DNA of 33,019 nucleotides from Wenzhouxiangella sp. (GCA_007134485.1 SLKT01000015.1:1-33019), one strand, 5' to 3'. Shown: positions 1 through 10,097, counted from the first letter of the stretch. A program made the numbers and translations. Notes: generated by a model not told the origin, from the sequence alone.

Positions 1-1125
1 GGTGACGAGGTCTGCTTCGAGATCGGGTTTGTCAGCACTGGCACGGGCACGCTGGAAAACTGCCAGGGCTCCGACACACTGCTGGGTCCGCTGGGTGCAT
101 TCACAGCTGGTCAGAACCGCGAGTTCTGTTACACCACCTCGGCTGAAGATCCCAACCCGCTGGAAAACACCGCTACCATCACCTGTGATGTGGCCGGCTT
201 CGACAACCAGGCCAGTGATTGGGACAGCCATGAAGTGGAGCTGATCAGCCCGGCCGTGACCCTAGAGAAGGCCTGCCGTCCGGATCCGATCCCTGTGGGT
301 GGCGAGATCTTCTGGGACTTCGAAGTGACCAATACCGGCAATTCAGGCCTGACCTGTCTGCTCAATGACGCCGATGCCGGCATCATTGACCTTGGCTTTG
401 CCCTGGCTGCCGGTGAAAGCTTCGACTACACCGCCTCGCGTGCAGTCACTGAAGCCGACATTCCGCAGATCAGCAACTACGCAGAGGTCCAGTGTGATGT
501 CGATGGCTTCGACAACCAGGTCAGCGATGATGACTGGGCCACCTGTGAAGTGGCGCCGATGACCGAAGAGGTCTGCCGGACTCCGGGCTTCTGGGGTACC
601 CATGCCGGTACCGAGAACCGTCGTGCGACCAACCTGACTCAACTGGTCATCGACGCAGCCGGAGGTTCCATCGAAGTCTGTGGCAAGTCGCTCGACAACA
701 CCCTGGTCGGCAACACCGAGTCCGCGCTGGAAGCCATGTGCGTCAGCGTCCAGGGTGAACAGCAACGGCAACTGGCCCGGCAACTGACCGCCATGGCGCT
801 GAACTGCGTGATCAGCGGTGGTGGAACCGACTGCACCGGCACCGGTGTCGAAGGTCTGTTCGCCGACGCCAATGCCGCCTGTGCCGCCAATGAAGAATAT
901 CTGTCCGACTTTATCGGCCGGGTGGATTGCTTCAACAACGGTGGTTACTGGAACGAGGACGAAGGATCCTGCTATATCGATCCTGAAGATCCCAACAACT
1001 GCCAGAACCGTGATCTGGACTACTCGACCGAAATCTTCGACGGCGTTGAACCGCTGCCGGGACCGGCCGGAAGTCCGCGGGCCTGCAATACCGCAACTCG
1101 CAACGATGTCTACATCGTTCCCTGA
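1..1125 (+). CDS. Secreted repeat protein with DUF11-like domains and a CRTPGFWGTHAG C-terminal region (5' partial)
   Basis: The frame is open from base 1, so the start lies outside the window; the stop is TGA at 1123-1125. About 374 codons are visible. Two tandem Ig-like units of the DUF11/conserved-repeat type can be seen. Each ends in a matching block: CDVAGFDNQASD at about residues 62-73 and CDVDGFDNQVSD at about residues 163-174. After them comes a Cys-containing C-terminal region that begins CRTPGFWGTHAG and ends in VYIVP. Units of this kind usually occur in exported or surface proteins. The paired cysteines (CFEIG, CYTT, CDV, CEV, CVS, CVI, CYID) suggest disulfides formed outside the cytoplasm. 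No enzymatic motif was recognised. A tandem hairpin region follows directly. The repeat family is fairly clear, but the function is unknown. Confidence 0.8.
   Translation, partial: GDEVCFEIGFVSTGTGTLENCQGSDTLLGPLGAFTAGQNREFCYTTSAEDPNPLENTATITCDVAGFDNQASDWDSHEVELISPAVTLEKACRPDPIPVGGEIFWDFEVTNTGNSGLTCLLNDADAGIIDLGFALAAGESFDYTASRAVTEADIPQISNYAEVQCDVDGFDNQVSDDDWATCEVAPMTEEVCRTPGFWGTHAGTENRRATNLTQLVIDAAGGSIEVCGKSLDNTLVGNTESALEAMCVSVQGEQQRQLARQLTAMALNCVISGGGTDCTGTGVEGLFADANAACAANEEYLSDFIGRVDCFNNGGYWNEDEGSCYIDPEDPNNCQNRDLDYSTEIFDGVEPLPGPAGSPRACNTATRNDVYIVP
1102..1119. promoter_or_regulatory. Perfect 8-bp dyad at the 3' end of the first gene
   Basis: AACGATGT-CT-ACATCGTT is a perfect 8+8 inverted repeat with a 2-nt centre, lying in the last coding codons before the stop at 1125. 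A 2-nt loop is too tight for a good RNA hairpin, so a protein-binding dyad is as likely as an RNA role. It is the first of three inverted repeats between here and 1206, just upstream of the next gene. The function is inferred only from symmetry. Confidence 0.3.
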
Positions 1126-1134
1126 TGCGGTGCA

Positions 1135-1171
1135 CCGGTGCGGCCATTCCCGGCCGCACCGGGATGTTTTT
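1135..1171 (+). terminator. Rho-independent terminator after the repeat protein gene
   Basis: A perfect 11-bp stem (CCGGTGCGGCC at 1135-1145 and GGCCGCACCGG at 1152-1162) has a 6-nt loop. GATG and then five T (1167-1171) follow. It starts 10 nt after the stop codon at 1125. This is a strong intrinsic terminator shape, although the four non-T bases between stem and T run weaken it slightly. Confidence 0.75.
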
Positions 1172-1182
1172 CAACCAACCAG

Positions 1183-1213
1183 CCGGGGCGTCATTGGACG
1201 CCCCGGTTCTTCT
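1183..1213 (+). terminator. Second GC-rich hairpin just before the next gene (terminator or attenuator)
   Basis: A perfect 10-bp stem (CCGGGGCGTC at 1183-1192 and GACGCCCCGG at 1197-1206) has the loop ATTG and is followed by the T-rich TTCTTCT. It lies only 26 nt before the ATG at 1232. Unless transcription starts inside the 25 bases after it, it is in the leader of the beta-helix gene. It could be a back-up terminator for the upstream gene or an attenuator for the downstream one. Confidence 0.5.
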
Positions 1214-1231
1214 ATGCAAAAAGGCGCGACC

Positions 1232-2494
1232 ATGCACATGCCCCCAATGAAGGTTCAATTGTTTTTCCTGGCGCTGTCGGCCATCACGGTCTGTAGTACG
1301 CTTCATGCTGATGACCTGGTGGTCGATACACTGGACGATGCCGGTCCCGGATCACTGCGAGCAGCCATCGAGTCTGCCAATAGCGAACCGGGCGCCCAGG
1401 TCATCGTGTTCGACCCCTCCGTTCACGGCGGCGCCATCGTTTTGCAATCCAGCCTGCCGGAGATCACCGACGATATCGAGATCATCGGACCGGGCGCGGA
1501 ACTGCTCAGCATTGATGGCAACAACAGCCATCAGATCATCTCGATCTCCGCCGGAGTGACCGCTATCCTTTCCGGCCTGACGCTCACCCAGGGAAGCGAT
1601 CAACTCGGTGGTGGCGCGATCGTGAATGAAGGAGAACTGACGCTCTCCGCAGCCACACTGATTGGCAACAAGGCTGAGTTCGGGGGTGGTGGCGCCATCG
1701 ACAATGTGTTCGGCACGCTCACGCTGATCAATTCAGTTCTTGCCGATAACGAAGCCAACTTCGGTGGGGCATTATCGAATTTCGAAGGCTCCGTGTTGAT
1801 CATCAATTCAACGCTGACCGGAAACTCGGCACTTCAAGGCGGCGCCATCGACAACACGGGTCTGCTGGTGATCGAAGCCAGCACCCTTCACGCCAACCAG
1901 GCCGAGATCGGGGGCGGCATCGAAAATGCCGGATCGGTGGACATCATCAATTCCACACTGTCCGGAAACCAGGCGCTGGAAGACGGGGGTGCAATTGACA
2001 ACTTCGGCGGCATTCTGCACCTGCTGTTTGTCACTTTCGCCGCCAATGAAGCCGGTCTTGACGGTCAGGCGATCTGGACCGGACCTGATATTGATGACGA
2101 CGAAGTGATGGCCAGGAATGTCATCATTGCCGGTGATGGCGAAAACGATTGTTACATCGACGAACCTGATTCATGGACCACAGGCGGGCACAACCTGGCC
2201 ATTGACCCCGGCTGTACCGGCTTTCAGGTGATCGATATCGAAGACCTGCAACTTGGACCCCTGGCCGATAACGGCGGCCCCACGCTCACCCACGCTTTTG
2301 GTCCCAACAGCCTGGCACTTGACACAGCAAACGACTGCACCGGCTTTGATGGTCTGACCAACGTAGGCCAGGATCAACGCGGCACACCCAGGCCCCAGGG
2401 AGATCACTGCGATATCGGCGCTTACGAGCGTATCTTCGAGGATGAAAAGGAAGATGTCATCTTTGCCGATCGCTTTCGGAGACTCAGTCCCTGA
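1232..2494 (+). CDS. Secreted right-handed beta-helix (choice-of-anchor Q type) protein
   Basis: The protein has 420 residues. ATG 1232 is preferred because AAAGG (1220-1224) sits 7 nt upstream; ATGs at 1214, 1238 and 1247 are alternatives. The N-terminus is a signal peptide (basic, then VQLFFLALSAITVCSTLHA). A cap of the type LDDAGPGSLRAAIESAN follows, with repeated beta-helix rungs rich in GGAI/N and NSTLxGN (for example GGAIDN, INSTLTGNSA, INSTLSGNQA). The late segment, with LGPLADNGGPTLTHA and DQRGTPRP, is typical of choice-of-anchor Q proteins. It ends in VIFADRFRRLSP, which resembles the IFxDxFE-type tails of secreted gammaproteobacterial proteins and may be a sorting tail (inference). 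The gene is convergent with the sigma-54 activator gene, and their ends overlap by 11 nt. A paralogous family member lies at 3469-4809. The fold is fairly sure; the ligand is unknown. Confidence 0.88.
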   Translation: MHMPPMKVQLFFLALSAITVCSTLHADDLVVDTLDDAGPGSLRAAIESANSEPGAQVIVFDPSVHGGAIVLQSSLPEITDDIEIIGPGAELLSIDGNNSHQIISISAGVTAILSGLTLTQGSDQLGGGAIVNEGELTLSAATLIGNKAEFGGGGAIDNVFGTLTLINSVLADNEANFGGALSNFEGSVLIINSTLTGNSALQGGAIDNTGLLVIEASTLHANQAEIGGGIENAGSVDIINSTLSGNQALEDGGAIDNFGGILHLLFVTFAANEAGLDGQAIWTGPDIDDDEVMARNVIIAGDGENDCYIDEPDSWTTGGHNLAIDPGCTGFQVIDIEDLQLGPLADNGGPTLTHAFGPNSLALDTANDCTGFDGLTNVGQDQRGTPRPQGDHCDIGAYERIFEDEKEDVIFADRFRRLSP

Positions 2495-3494
2495 CCGGTA
2501 GATGGTCCAGATGGTGATCCTTGATCAGGCGATAGAGCTGGGCGCGGGAGACTTCCAGTTGCGTGGCGGCCAGGTTGACATTGCCACCGGCCGCTTGCAG
2601 TGCGCGTTCAATGGCCTTGCGTTCGGCGCTCTTGCGACACAAGCGCAAAGACTGTACCGGATCAGGTTCGGGCGCCGATGTACATGTTTCTCCCTGCATG
2701 GAAAAACCAAGGTCGGAACCCGATATGGACCGGCCATTGCCCATCACCAGGGCCTGCAGAACGCGGTTTTTCAGCTCGCGAACATTGCCCGGCCAGGCAT
2801 GCTGATTGAGCGCCGAAACCGCGCTGTCATCAAGCGAGCGTGCATCGACCTCGTACTGGCCTGCAAACCGTGAAATGAAGCATCGGGCCAGAGCGACAAC
2901 ATCTTCACCGCGCTCACGCAATGCCGGGGTGTGAATCCGCAGGGCACTGAGCCGGTAGTAAAGATCATTTCGAAAGAGGCCGAACCGGCACGCGCTTTCC
3001 AGATCGGCATGGGTTGCAGCCACGATCCGAACATCAGCACGAATGGGTTTACAACTCCCCAGGCGCTCGAAACTGCCCTCCTCCAGGAACCTCAGCAGCG
3101 TGACCTGGTTATCCAACGGCAAATCGCCGATTTCATCCAGCAGCAAGGTTCCACCCTCGGCTGATTCGATGCGACCGATGTTGCGTCGATCGGCGCCGGT
3201 AAAAGCACCGCGTTCATAGCCAAACACTTCGGATTGAAACAGCGAATCGGGCAAGGCGGCGCAATTGACCGCAATGAAGGGCCCGGCAGAACGCCGCGAA
3301 TAATGATGCAACAGATTGGCGACCAGTTCCTTGCCGGTGCCGGTTTCGCCGGTGATCAACACCGGCGCATCAATCGAAGCCACCCGCTCTATGACTTTGC
3401 GCAACTTCACGATGGCCGGACTGGTGCCGATCAATTCAGGGCATGTCCGTCCCATGATGGTTAGCGTTTCAGTCACGGCAGCTCGCCTTCTCAC
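2484..3494 (-). CDS. Orphan sigma-54-dependent activator (AAA+ plus Fis-type HTH, no receiver domain)
   Basis: The protein has 336 residues from GTG 3494, chosen because AGGAGG (3506-3501) is 6 nt upstream. The start lies 26 nt inside the end of the preceding beta-helix gene, which implies translational coupling. It has Walker A GETGTGKE, an intact GAFTGA loop for contacting sigma-54, Walker B GGTLLLDEIGDL, the AWPGNVRELKN segment and a C-terminal Fis-type helix-turn-helix (AATQLEVSRAQLYRLIK). Only about 25 residues precede the AAA+ domain, so there is no receiver, PAS or GAF sensor, as in PspF. It should remodel sigma-54 RNA polymerase at promoters that it binds, and its activity is probably set by abundance or by a partner protein. 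It is the last gene of the operon with the carboxypeptidase-regulatory-like and beta-helix genes. Targets are not evident from the sequence. Confidence 0.9.
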   Translation of the reverse strand: MRRRAAVTETLTIMGRTCPELIGTSPAIVKLRKVIERVASIDAPVLITGETGTGKELVANLLHHYSRRSAGPFIAVNCAALPDSLFQSEVFGYERGAFTGADRRNIGRIESAEGGTLLLDEIGDLPLDNQVTLLRFLEEGSFERLGSCKPIRADVRIVAATHADLESACRFGLFRNDLYYRLSALRIHTPALRERGEDVVALARCFISRFAGQYEVDARSLDDSAVSALNQHAWPGNVRELKNRVLQALVMGNGRSISGSDLGFSMQGETCTSAPEPDPVQSLRLCRKSAERKAIERALQAAGGNVNLAATQLEVSRAQLYRLIKDHHLDHLPVRD

Positions 3495-4809
3495 TGGACT
3501 CCTCCTGCACAATCGTCAGGTGAACTCCACCGCGCGCCTGCCAGGCGACATCACAGGGCAGTTGTATCTCGACCGAGACAAGGTCGAGTCCGTCCAGCAC
3601 AAGATCCACATCAGCAAGTCCCAGATCACTGTCCAGATGCAGGAGGGTTGGCTGGCCAAAAACTTCGGCATGAAAGTGAACCGGGACCGGATGACGTGCG
3701 ACCGCGGCCAGCTCGATGGCCGCGCGCAGTGGACAATCGTTCAGAGCTTGCCCGGTGCAGACCCGCAAGCCGTTGTCGGTCAGTGAGTTGACTTCGAAGC
3801 GAGTCGGCAGCGGTCCCTGTCGTTCGAATGCGCCAAGATCGGCATAGCCTCCGGCAAAACGCGGGTCACCATTGCCGCGCTGGTCCCACACCAGCACCTT
3901 GCCATCGGCATCCAGTGAAGCCGAGCCATCCGCCAGATTAACGGCCGGACTGAGACCACTCAGCGGCAAGGTGGGCGTCGGCCCGTTGTAATGGCCCAGC
4001 GCCTCGAAACGCGGATCGGCATCCAGCAACGGACGACCACATCCCCATTCGCTGCCCTGAATCAGGTTGCTGACGTTGTCGGCCGGCGACAGATCGACAT
4101 GCACACACTGGATGGGCTGGCTGCCGGCGATGATGGAATTGGCCAGATACAACTCCCCCATGCTGTAAAGACCGGCACCCAGGCCGGCCAGATTGTCGGC
4201 CATTGTCACATGAATCAATCGCATACTGCCCCCCTGCCCGGCCAAGGCGCCCCCCTCCAGGGCCGTATTGCCCAACAGAGTGGAATTGACCACAATCAGT
4301 TCGCCGCCGACATTGAAAATAGCGCCGCCCTGGACGGTGGCCTGATTTCTCATCAGGGTCACACTGTCCACGACCAGGCGTCCGCGATTGAAGATGGCAC
4401 CGCCGTAATCAGAAAGCCCTCCAGTCAGGGTAACGCCACTCAGGATCAGCTCACCCCCCGGTGCGATCTCGAAAATGCGCTCGCCATTGCCGTCCAGAGT
4501 CATCCCGTAGGCCTGCCAAAGCAACCCACGGACAAAGCCGTTAATCATCACTCGTGAACGGATTTCAGGCAGCGGGCTATCGAGCCGGATCGTCACCGGC
4601 TCGGAAAATGGACTCCCGCGGTCACCGAGATGAATTCGCCAGACATGCTCTGGATGGTCCGCGGCAATTTCCAGTGCCCTGCGAAGACTACCCTCGCCAC
4701 TGTCGGTCGCTGAAGTCACAACCAGCTCCGAGGTGCGCGCATTGGCATCCAGTCCCGGCCCACCGATTGATATCACCACAATGATGATTGTCCAAAACAT
4801 GATTTTCAT
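3469..4809 (-). CDS. Secreted beta-helix (choice-of-anchor Q) protein with an aborted second repeat domain
   Basis: The protein has 446 residues from ATG 4809, where GGGAGA lies about 8 nt upstream; a TTG 30 nt further up is less likely. The signal peptide is MKIMFWTIIIVVISIG and continues to about ANA. A cap (SATDSGEGSLRRALEIA) precedes parallel beta-helix rungs (LSGVTLTGG, YGGAIFNRG, QGGAIFNVG, VNSTLLGNTALEGGA), then the choice-of-anchor Q segment ending DLGAFERQ. From about residue 345 a second cap of CSLREA type begins (VNSLTDNGL...CPLRAAIELA). The protein stops roughly 100 residues later with no further rungs. The stop lies within the N-terminal codons of the sigma-54 activator gene (26-nt overlap). 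It is 44 nt downstream of the carboxypeptidase-regulatory-like gene in the same operon. It belongs to the same family as the product of 1232-2494. Confidence 0.87.
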   Translation of the reverse strand: MKIMFWTIIIVVISIGGPGLDANARTSELVVTSATDSGEGSLRRALEIAADHPEHVWRIHLGDRGSPFSEPVTIRLDSPLPEIRSRVMINGFVRGLLWQAYGMTLDGNGERIFEIAPGGELILSGVTLTGGLSDYGGAIFNRGRLVVDSVTLMRNQATVQGGAIFNVGGELIVVNSTLLGNTALEGGALAGQGGSMRLIHVTMADNLAGLGAGLYSMGELYLANSIIAGSQPIQCVHVDLSPADNVSNLIQGSEWGCGRPLLDADPRFEALGHYNGPTPTLPLSGLSPAVNLADGSASLDADGKVLVWDQRGNGDPRFAGGYADLGAFERQGPLPTRFEVNSLTDNGLRVCTGQALNDCPLRAAIELAAVARHPVPVHFHAEVFGQPTLLHLDSDLGLADVDLVLDGLDLVSVEIQLPCDVAWQARGGVHLTIVQEESSEKASCRD

Positions 4810-4853
4810 GGCCCGAATCTCCCAGTCGCCCGACAACAAGCAAAAATGACCAT

Positions 4854-6599
4854 TCAGGGCTCCAGCCTCGCCAGGGTGATCACCAGGTCCTGACCATGGC
4901 CACTGCCCAGGGTATGGAGCAACCTTGCGCTGGCATGTCCCTCGGCACGCACCGTCAGCGTGTACCCGGGCGCTGCCAGATTGGAAAAGGCGAAATATCC
5001 ATCGATATCCGTGCGTGTCTCGCGCTGGGACTGACTGAACACATCACCGAACTGCATGCCCCACTGTGCAGTCACCCGCGCTCCAGGCACGGGCTGACCT
5101 CCGGAACTCAGAACCTGACCGAACAGCCAATGCTCTCCCCAGTCCAGAACCACATCCACATATTGGTTGGCGCCGGGCTGCAGAACCAGGCCGCGCGCTT
5201 CCAGGCGCGGCAGGGAGGTGGTCATGAACAGCAGATCACCCGCTTCGATTTCACGGATACTGAATCCCCCGTAGGCATCGCTGATCAGTTGCAGCGGGAA
5301 GTGATCTGAAGCTCCAGTACTCTTGACCCGAACCGAAAATCCCGGCAAGACACGGCCCTCGGGATTGACCAGGGTGCCGTTGAGTTCGCCGGAGGAGCGC
5401 CGGCGCAATCGCAGGTCCAGAACCTCATCGTTCCTTCCGATCGAAACCCATCGCGGTTCCAGTGGCGCGTAGTCACGATTGCCGTCGACGCCAATCTGGT
5501 AGGAACCATTGCTCTCGACCCTCTCGAACGCGTAGACACCAAGGTCGTCGGTCAGCGTCCGTCGAAAGCTGCCCGGGCGTGAGGCATTCAGCCAGACTGT
5601 CACCCCGGAGACCACCTCATTGAACGGCCCACTGACCAGACCTTCGACCCGGACAGTCGAAGTCCTGGACTTCAAGGTCACATCCAGTTGCATTGAGGAC
5701 GATGGGCCCTGGGTCTGAGTGCCGGAAAGTTGCGCACGGTGCTCACGAAATTGCGGATGGCTGAATGTCAGCACCGGCGCCTGACTGGCCTGACGACGTT
5801 CGACCACGGCCCGGTAACTGCCATCCTCGGCCGAACGAGTTTCCTCTCCCCCACCCAAGGCGCGAATGCGAGCGTCGGGAATCGCCTGTCCCGATTCATC
5901 GGTCACCCGTCCGGCGACGACGATCTCGCCCTTGCCTTGCAGGTGCAGCTCCAGGCTGCCGATGCCGGTCCGAACTCGCTGACTCAGCGAGTGATGACGC
6001 TCGCCACCAAACGCGCGCACTTCGTACTCACCAGGGACGAGCCGGTCGAATCGAAACATGCCGAGGCGGTCACTGCGGGCCGAGCGACCCGGCATCGATT
6101 CCGTTCGAGCGTCAATCCCGATCAGCGAGACTTCGATCCCCGGCAAGACATCCCCGGCCTGATCGAAAACGGTGCCGGCAACGGATTCGATGGATGGATC
6201 TTCGTCGGCTTCGGCCTCGCCACTTCGAGCCGCAAGTGTTCCGGGACTGTCCGGTCGTGCCCGTTCGCGTTCCGAGGGTGTTCGTCCCGGACGTGCTGGC
6301 GAAGAATGACTTGAAGATGAGTGAGGGTCTGACGAATCGGCTGCTGAACGGGACGGTCGGGATGATGACTCCGACGACTCCTCACGGGCATCCGGCAGTT
6401 CGTGCTCCACCAACTCTTCGAAATTCAGGGGTTCAGGAGTTTCCGAGTGTGGCTGAACGCCAATGCCCACGCGTTCCGGTGCGCACATCAGGACAAGAAA
6501 CAGCGCAACAATCGAAGTCAGGACGAGCGCGGACACTCGAACCCATCCGCAAGCCACACACTGGCCGGTGAGCCTGCCAACACACATCACGCCAACCAC
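4854..6599 (-). CDS. Membrane-anchored protein with about five carboxypeptidase-regulatory-like (Ig-like) repeats
   Basis: The protein has 581 residues from GTG 6599, which has GGAGG 9 nt upstream. GTG 6635 is possible but lies in a small hairpin (CCACAG/CTGTGG, 6632-6647). A single transmembrane helix (VSALVLTSIVALFLVLMC) is near residue 30. A long Ser/Pro/Arg/Glu-rich spacer follows to about residue 140. Then come about five CarboxypepD_reg-like units with the pattern GxVxDxxGxxLPGxxV...D..G.F.F..L.PG.Y (for example VAGTVFDQAGDVLPGIEVSL and GQVLSSGGQPVPGARVTA). The likely topology is a short N-terminal tail inside and repeats in the periplasm. No peptidase domain is present. It is the first gene of the leftward operon with the beta-helix and sigma-54 activator genes, behind the CRP-like promoter at 6717-6746. 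A scaffold or binding role is inferred. Confidence 0.82.
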   Translation of the reverse strand: MVGVMCVGRLTGQCVACGWVRVSALVLTSIVALFLVLMCAPERVGIGVQPHSETPEPLNFEELVEHELPDAREESSESSSRPSRSAADSSDPHSSSSHSSPARPGRTPSERERARPDSPGTLAARSGEAEADEDPSIESVAGTVFDQAGDVLPGIEVSLIGIDARTESMPGRSARSDRLGMFRFDRLVPGEYEVRAFGGERHHSLSQRVRTGIGSLELHLQGKGEIVVAGRVTDESGQAIPDARIRALGGGEETRSAEDGSYRAVVERRQASQAPVLTFSHPQFREHRAQLSGTQTQGPSSSMQLDVTLKSRTSTVRVEGLVSGPFNEVVSGVTVWLNASRPGSFRRTLTDDLGVYAFERVESNGSYQIGVDGNRDYAPLEPRWVSIGRNDEVLDLRLRRRSSGELNGTLVNPEGRVLPGFSVRVKSTGASDHFPLQLISDAYGGFSIREIEAGDLLFMTTSLPRLEARGLVLQPGANQYVDVVLDWGEHWLFGQVLSSGGQPVPGARVTAQWGMQFGDVFSQSQRETRTDIDGYFAFSNLAAPGYTLTVRAEGHASARLLHTLGSGHGQDLVITLARLEP

Positions 6600-6716
6600 T
6601 GACACAAGCCTCCAGATCAAGGCACTGCAGTCCACAGCTCACTGTGGCAGCCCCAAAGCCCACCTCGGGTGCCCAAGCGCTGGCCTGCCCCGCACTTTCA
6701 GCACGGGACAGGAGTG

Positions 6717-6746
6717 ATCATAGTGTGATCTTCATCACACTGTCAA
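6717..6746 (-). promoter_or_regulatory. Sigma-70 promoter of the leftward carboxypeptidase-regulatory/beta-helix/activator operon
   Basis: On the minus strand there is a perfect -35 TTGACA (6746-6741), an 18-bp spacer and a -10 TATGAT (6722-6717, 5 of 6). Transcription should start near 6710, giving a leader of about 110 nt to GTG 6599. The upstream neighbour usp ends at 6771, so the promoter lies in the short gap between two same-strand genes. No T-run terminator for usp is visible in the gap. Confidence 0.75.
6722..6741. promoter_or_regulatory. CRP/Vfr/Clp-family operator inside the promoter spacer
   Basis: AGTGTGATCTTCATCACACT contains TGTGA-N6-TCACA and matches the textbook CRP half-sites TGTGAT/ATCACA on both sides. 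It is centred about 21 bp upstream of the predicted start site and fills the 18-bp spacer between -35 and -10. A bound dimer would therefore be expected to block RNA polymerase rather than activate it. The regulator is not encoded in the window; CRP-family identity is inferred from the half-sites. Confidence 0.7.
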
Positions 6747-6770
6747 TTAATTTTTTCTAATGTTGCGTGG

Positions 6771-7211
6771 TCAGGTAATGACGGTTACCGGGCTCTTGGC
6801 ATGGCGGATGACCTTGTCGCTGACGCTGCCGAGCATCAGGGACTTCATGGCCGACAGACCACGGCGACCGAGGACCACCAGCGTGGTCGGATCATCCTCG
6901 GTGTAGCGGATGATTTCCTCTGCCGGATCACCAATGGAGGTTTCCTGCTCGAGCTTGTCGATCAGATCCGAGCCGAGTCCCTCGCGGGTCTGGTCGAAGG
7001 CGCGCTGGGCCGAGGCCTGGGCGGCCTGGTCGATATCGGCACGCGACATGCCGGCCATGCCGATGACTTCGACCGATGCGGCCGGAAAAACGTAGAACAG
7101 GCGCACGCCAATGTCCATCGCCTGGGCCATTTCCATGGCAAAGCGCGCGGCGCGAATCGAGTTCTTGGATCCGTCGACGGGGACCAGGATTTCCTTGATA
7201 TGTTCTGTCAT
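6771..7211 (-). CDS. Universal stress protein, UspA family (ATP-binding type)
   Basis: The protein has 146 residues. ATG 7211 is chosen because GAGGAG lies 8 nt upstream and ILVPVDGS then falls at the normal position near the N-terminus. The C-terminal half has the ATP-binding signature G-2X-G-9X-G-S: GRRGLSAMKSLMLGS, followed by VIRHAKSPVTVIT. This identifies an ATP-binding universal stress protein rather than the non-binding UspA type. Such proteins are small cytoplasmic dimers induced by growth arrest or stress. It lies 115 bp downstream of ligA and is probably transcribed separately, although I found no convincing promoter hexamers in that gap. Its 3' end is followed by the promoter of the next leftward operon. 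Confidence 0.93.
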   Translation of the reverse strand: MTEHIKEILVPVDGSKNSIRAARFAMEMAQAMDIGVRLFYVFPAASVEVIGMAGMSRADIDQAAQASAQRAFDQTREGLGSDLIDKLEQETSIGDPAEEIIRYTEDDPTTLVVLGRRGLSAMKSLMLGSVSDKVIRHAKSPVTVIT

Positions 7212-7326
7212 GGTCTTGACTCCTCTGATTGTCAGGGCCATTCAGGCCGGTTTCTTATGCTTTGTACATTCTAATTGTAAGCCCAAGTCGGATTCGGGAT
7301 TTGATCTGGACCAAGTCAGGTTGCCG

Positions 7327-10093
<2,767 letters not shown>

Positions 10094-10097
10094 AGCG

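Noticed and set aside
818-1231. Upstream extension of the beta-helix frame into the preceding gene
   Set aside because: The frame is open by chance through the 3' end of the repeat-protein gene and the terminators. The signal peptide and ribosome site place the start at 1232.
5765-6571. 268-codon plus-strand frame opposite the carboxypeptidase-regulatory-like gene
   Set aside because: It has an Arg/Pro-rich translation typical of shadow frames. The minus-strand frame has a clear membrane helix and repeated domains.
7212-7326. Promoter for the universal stress protein gene
   Set aside because: TAGAAT is present on the minus strand, but no -35 within 16-18 bp matches at more than three positions, so I do not call it.
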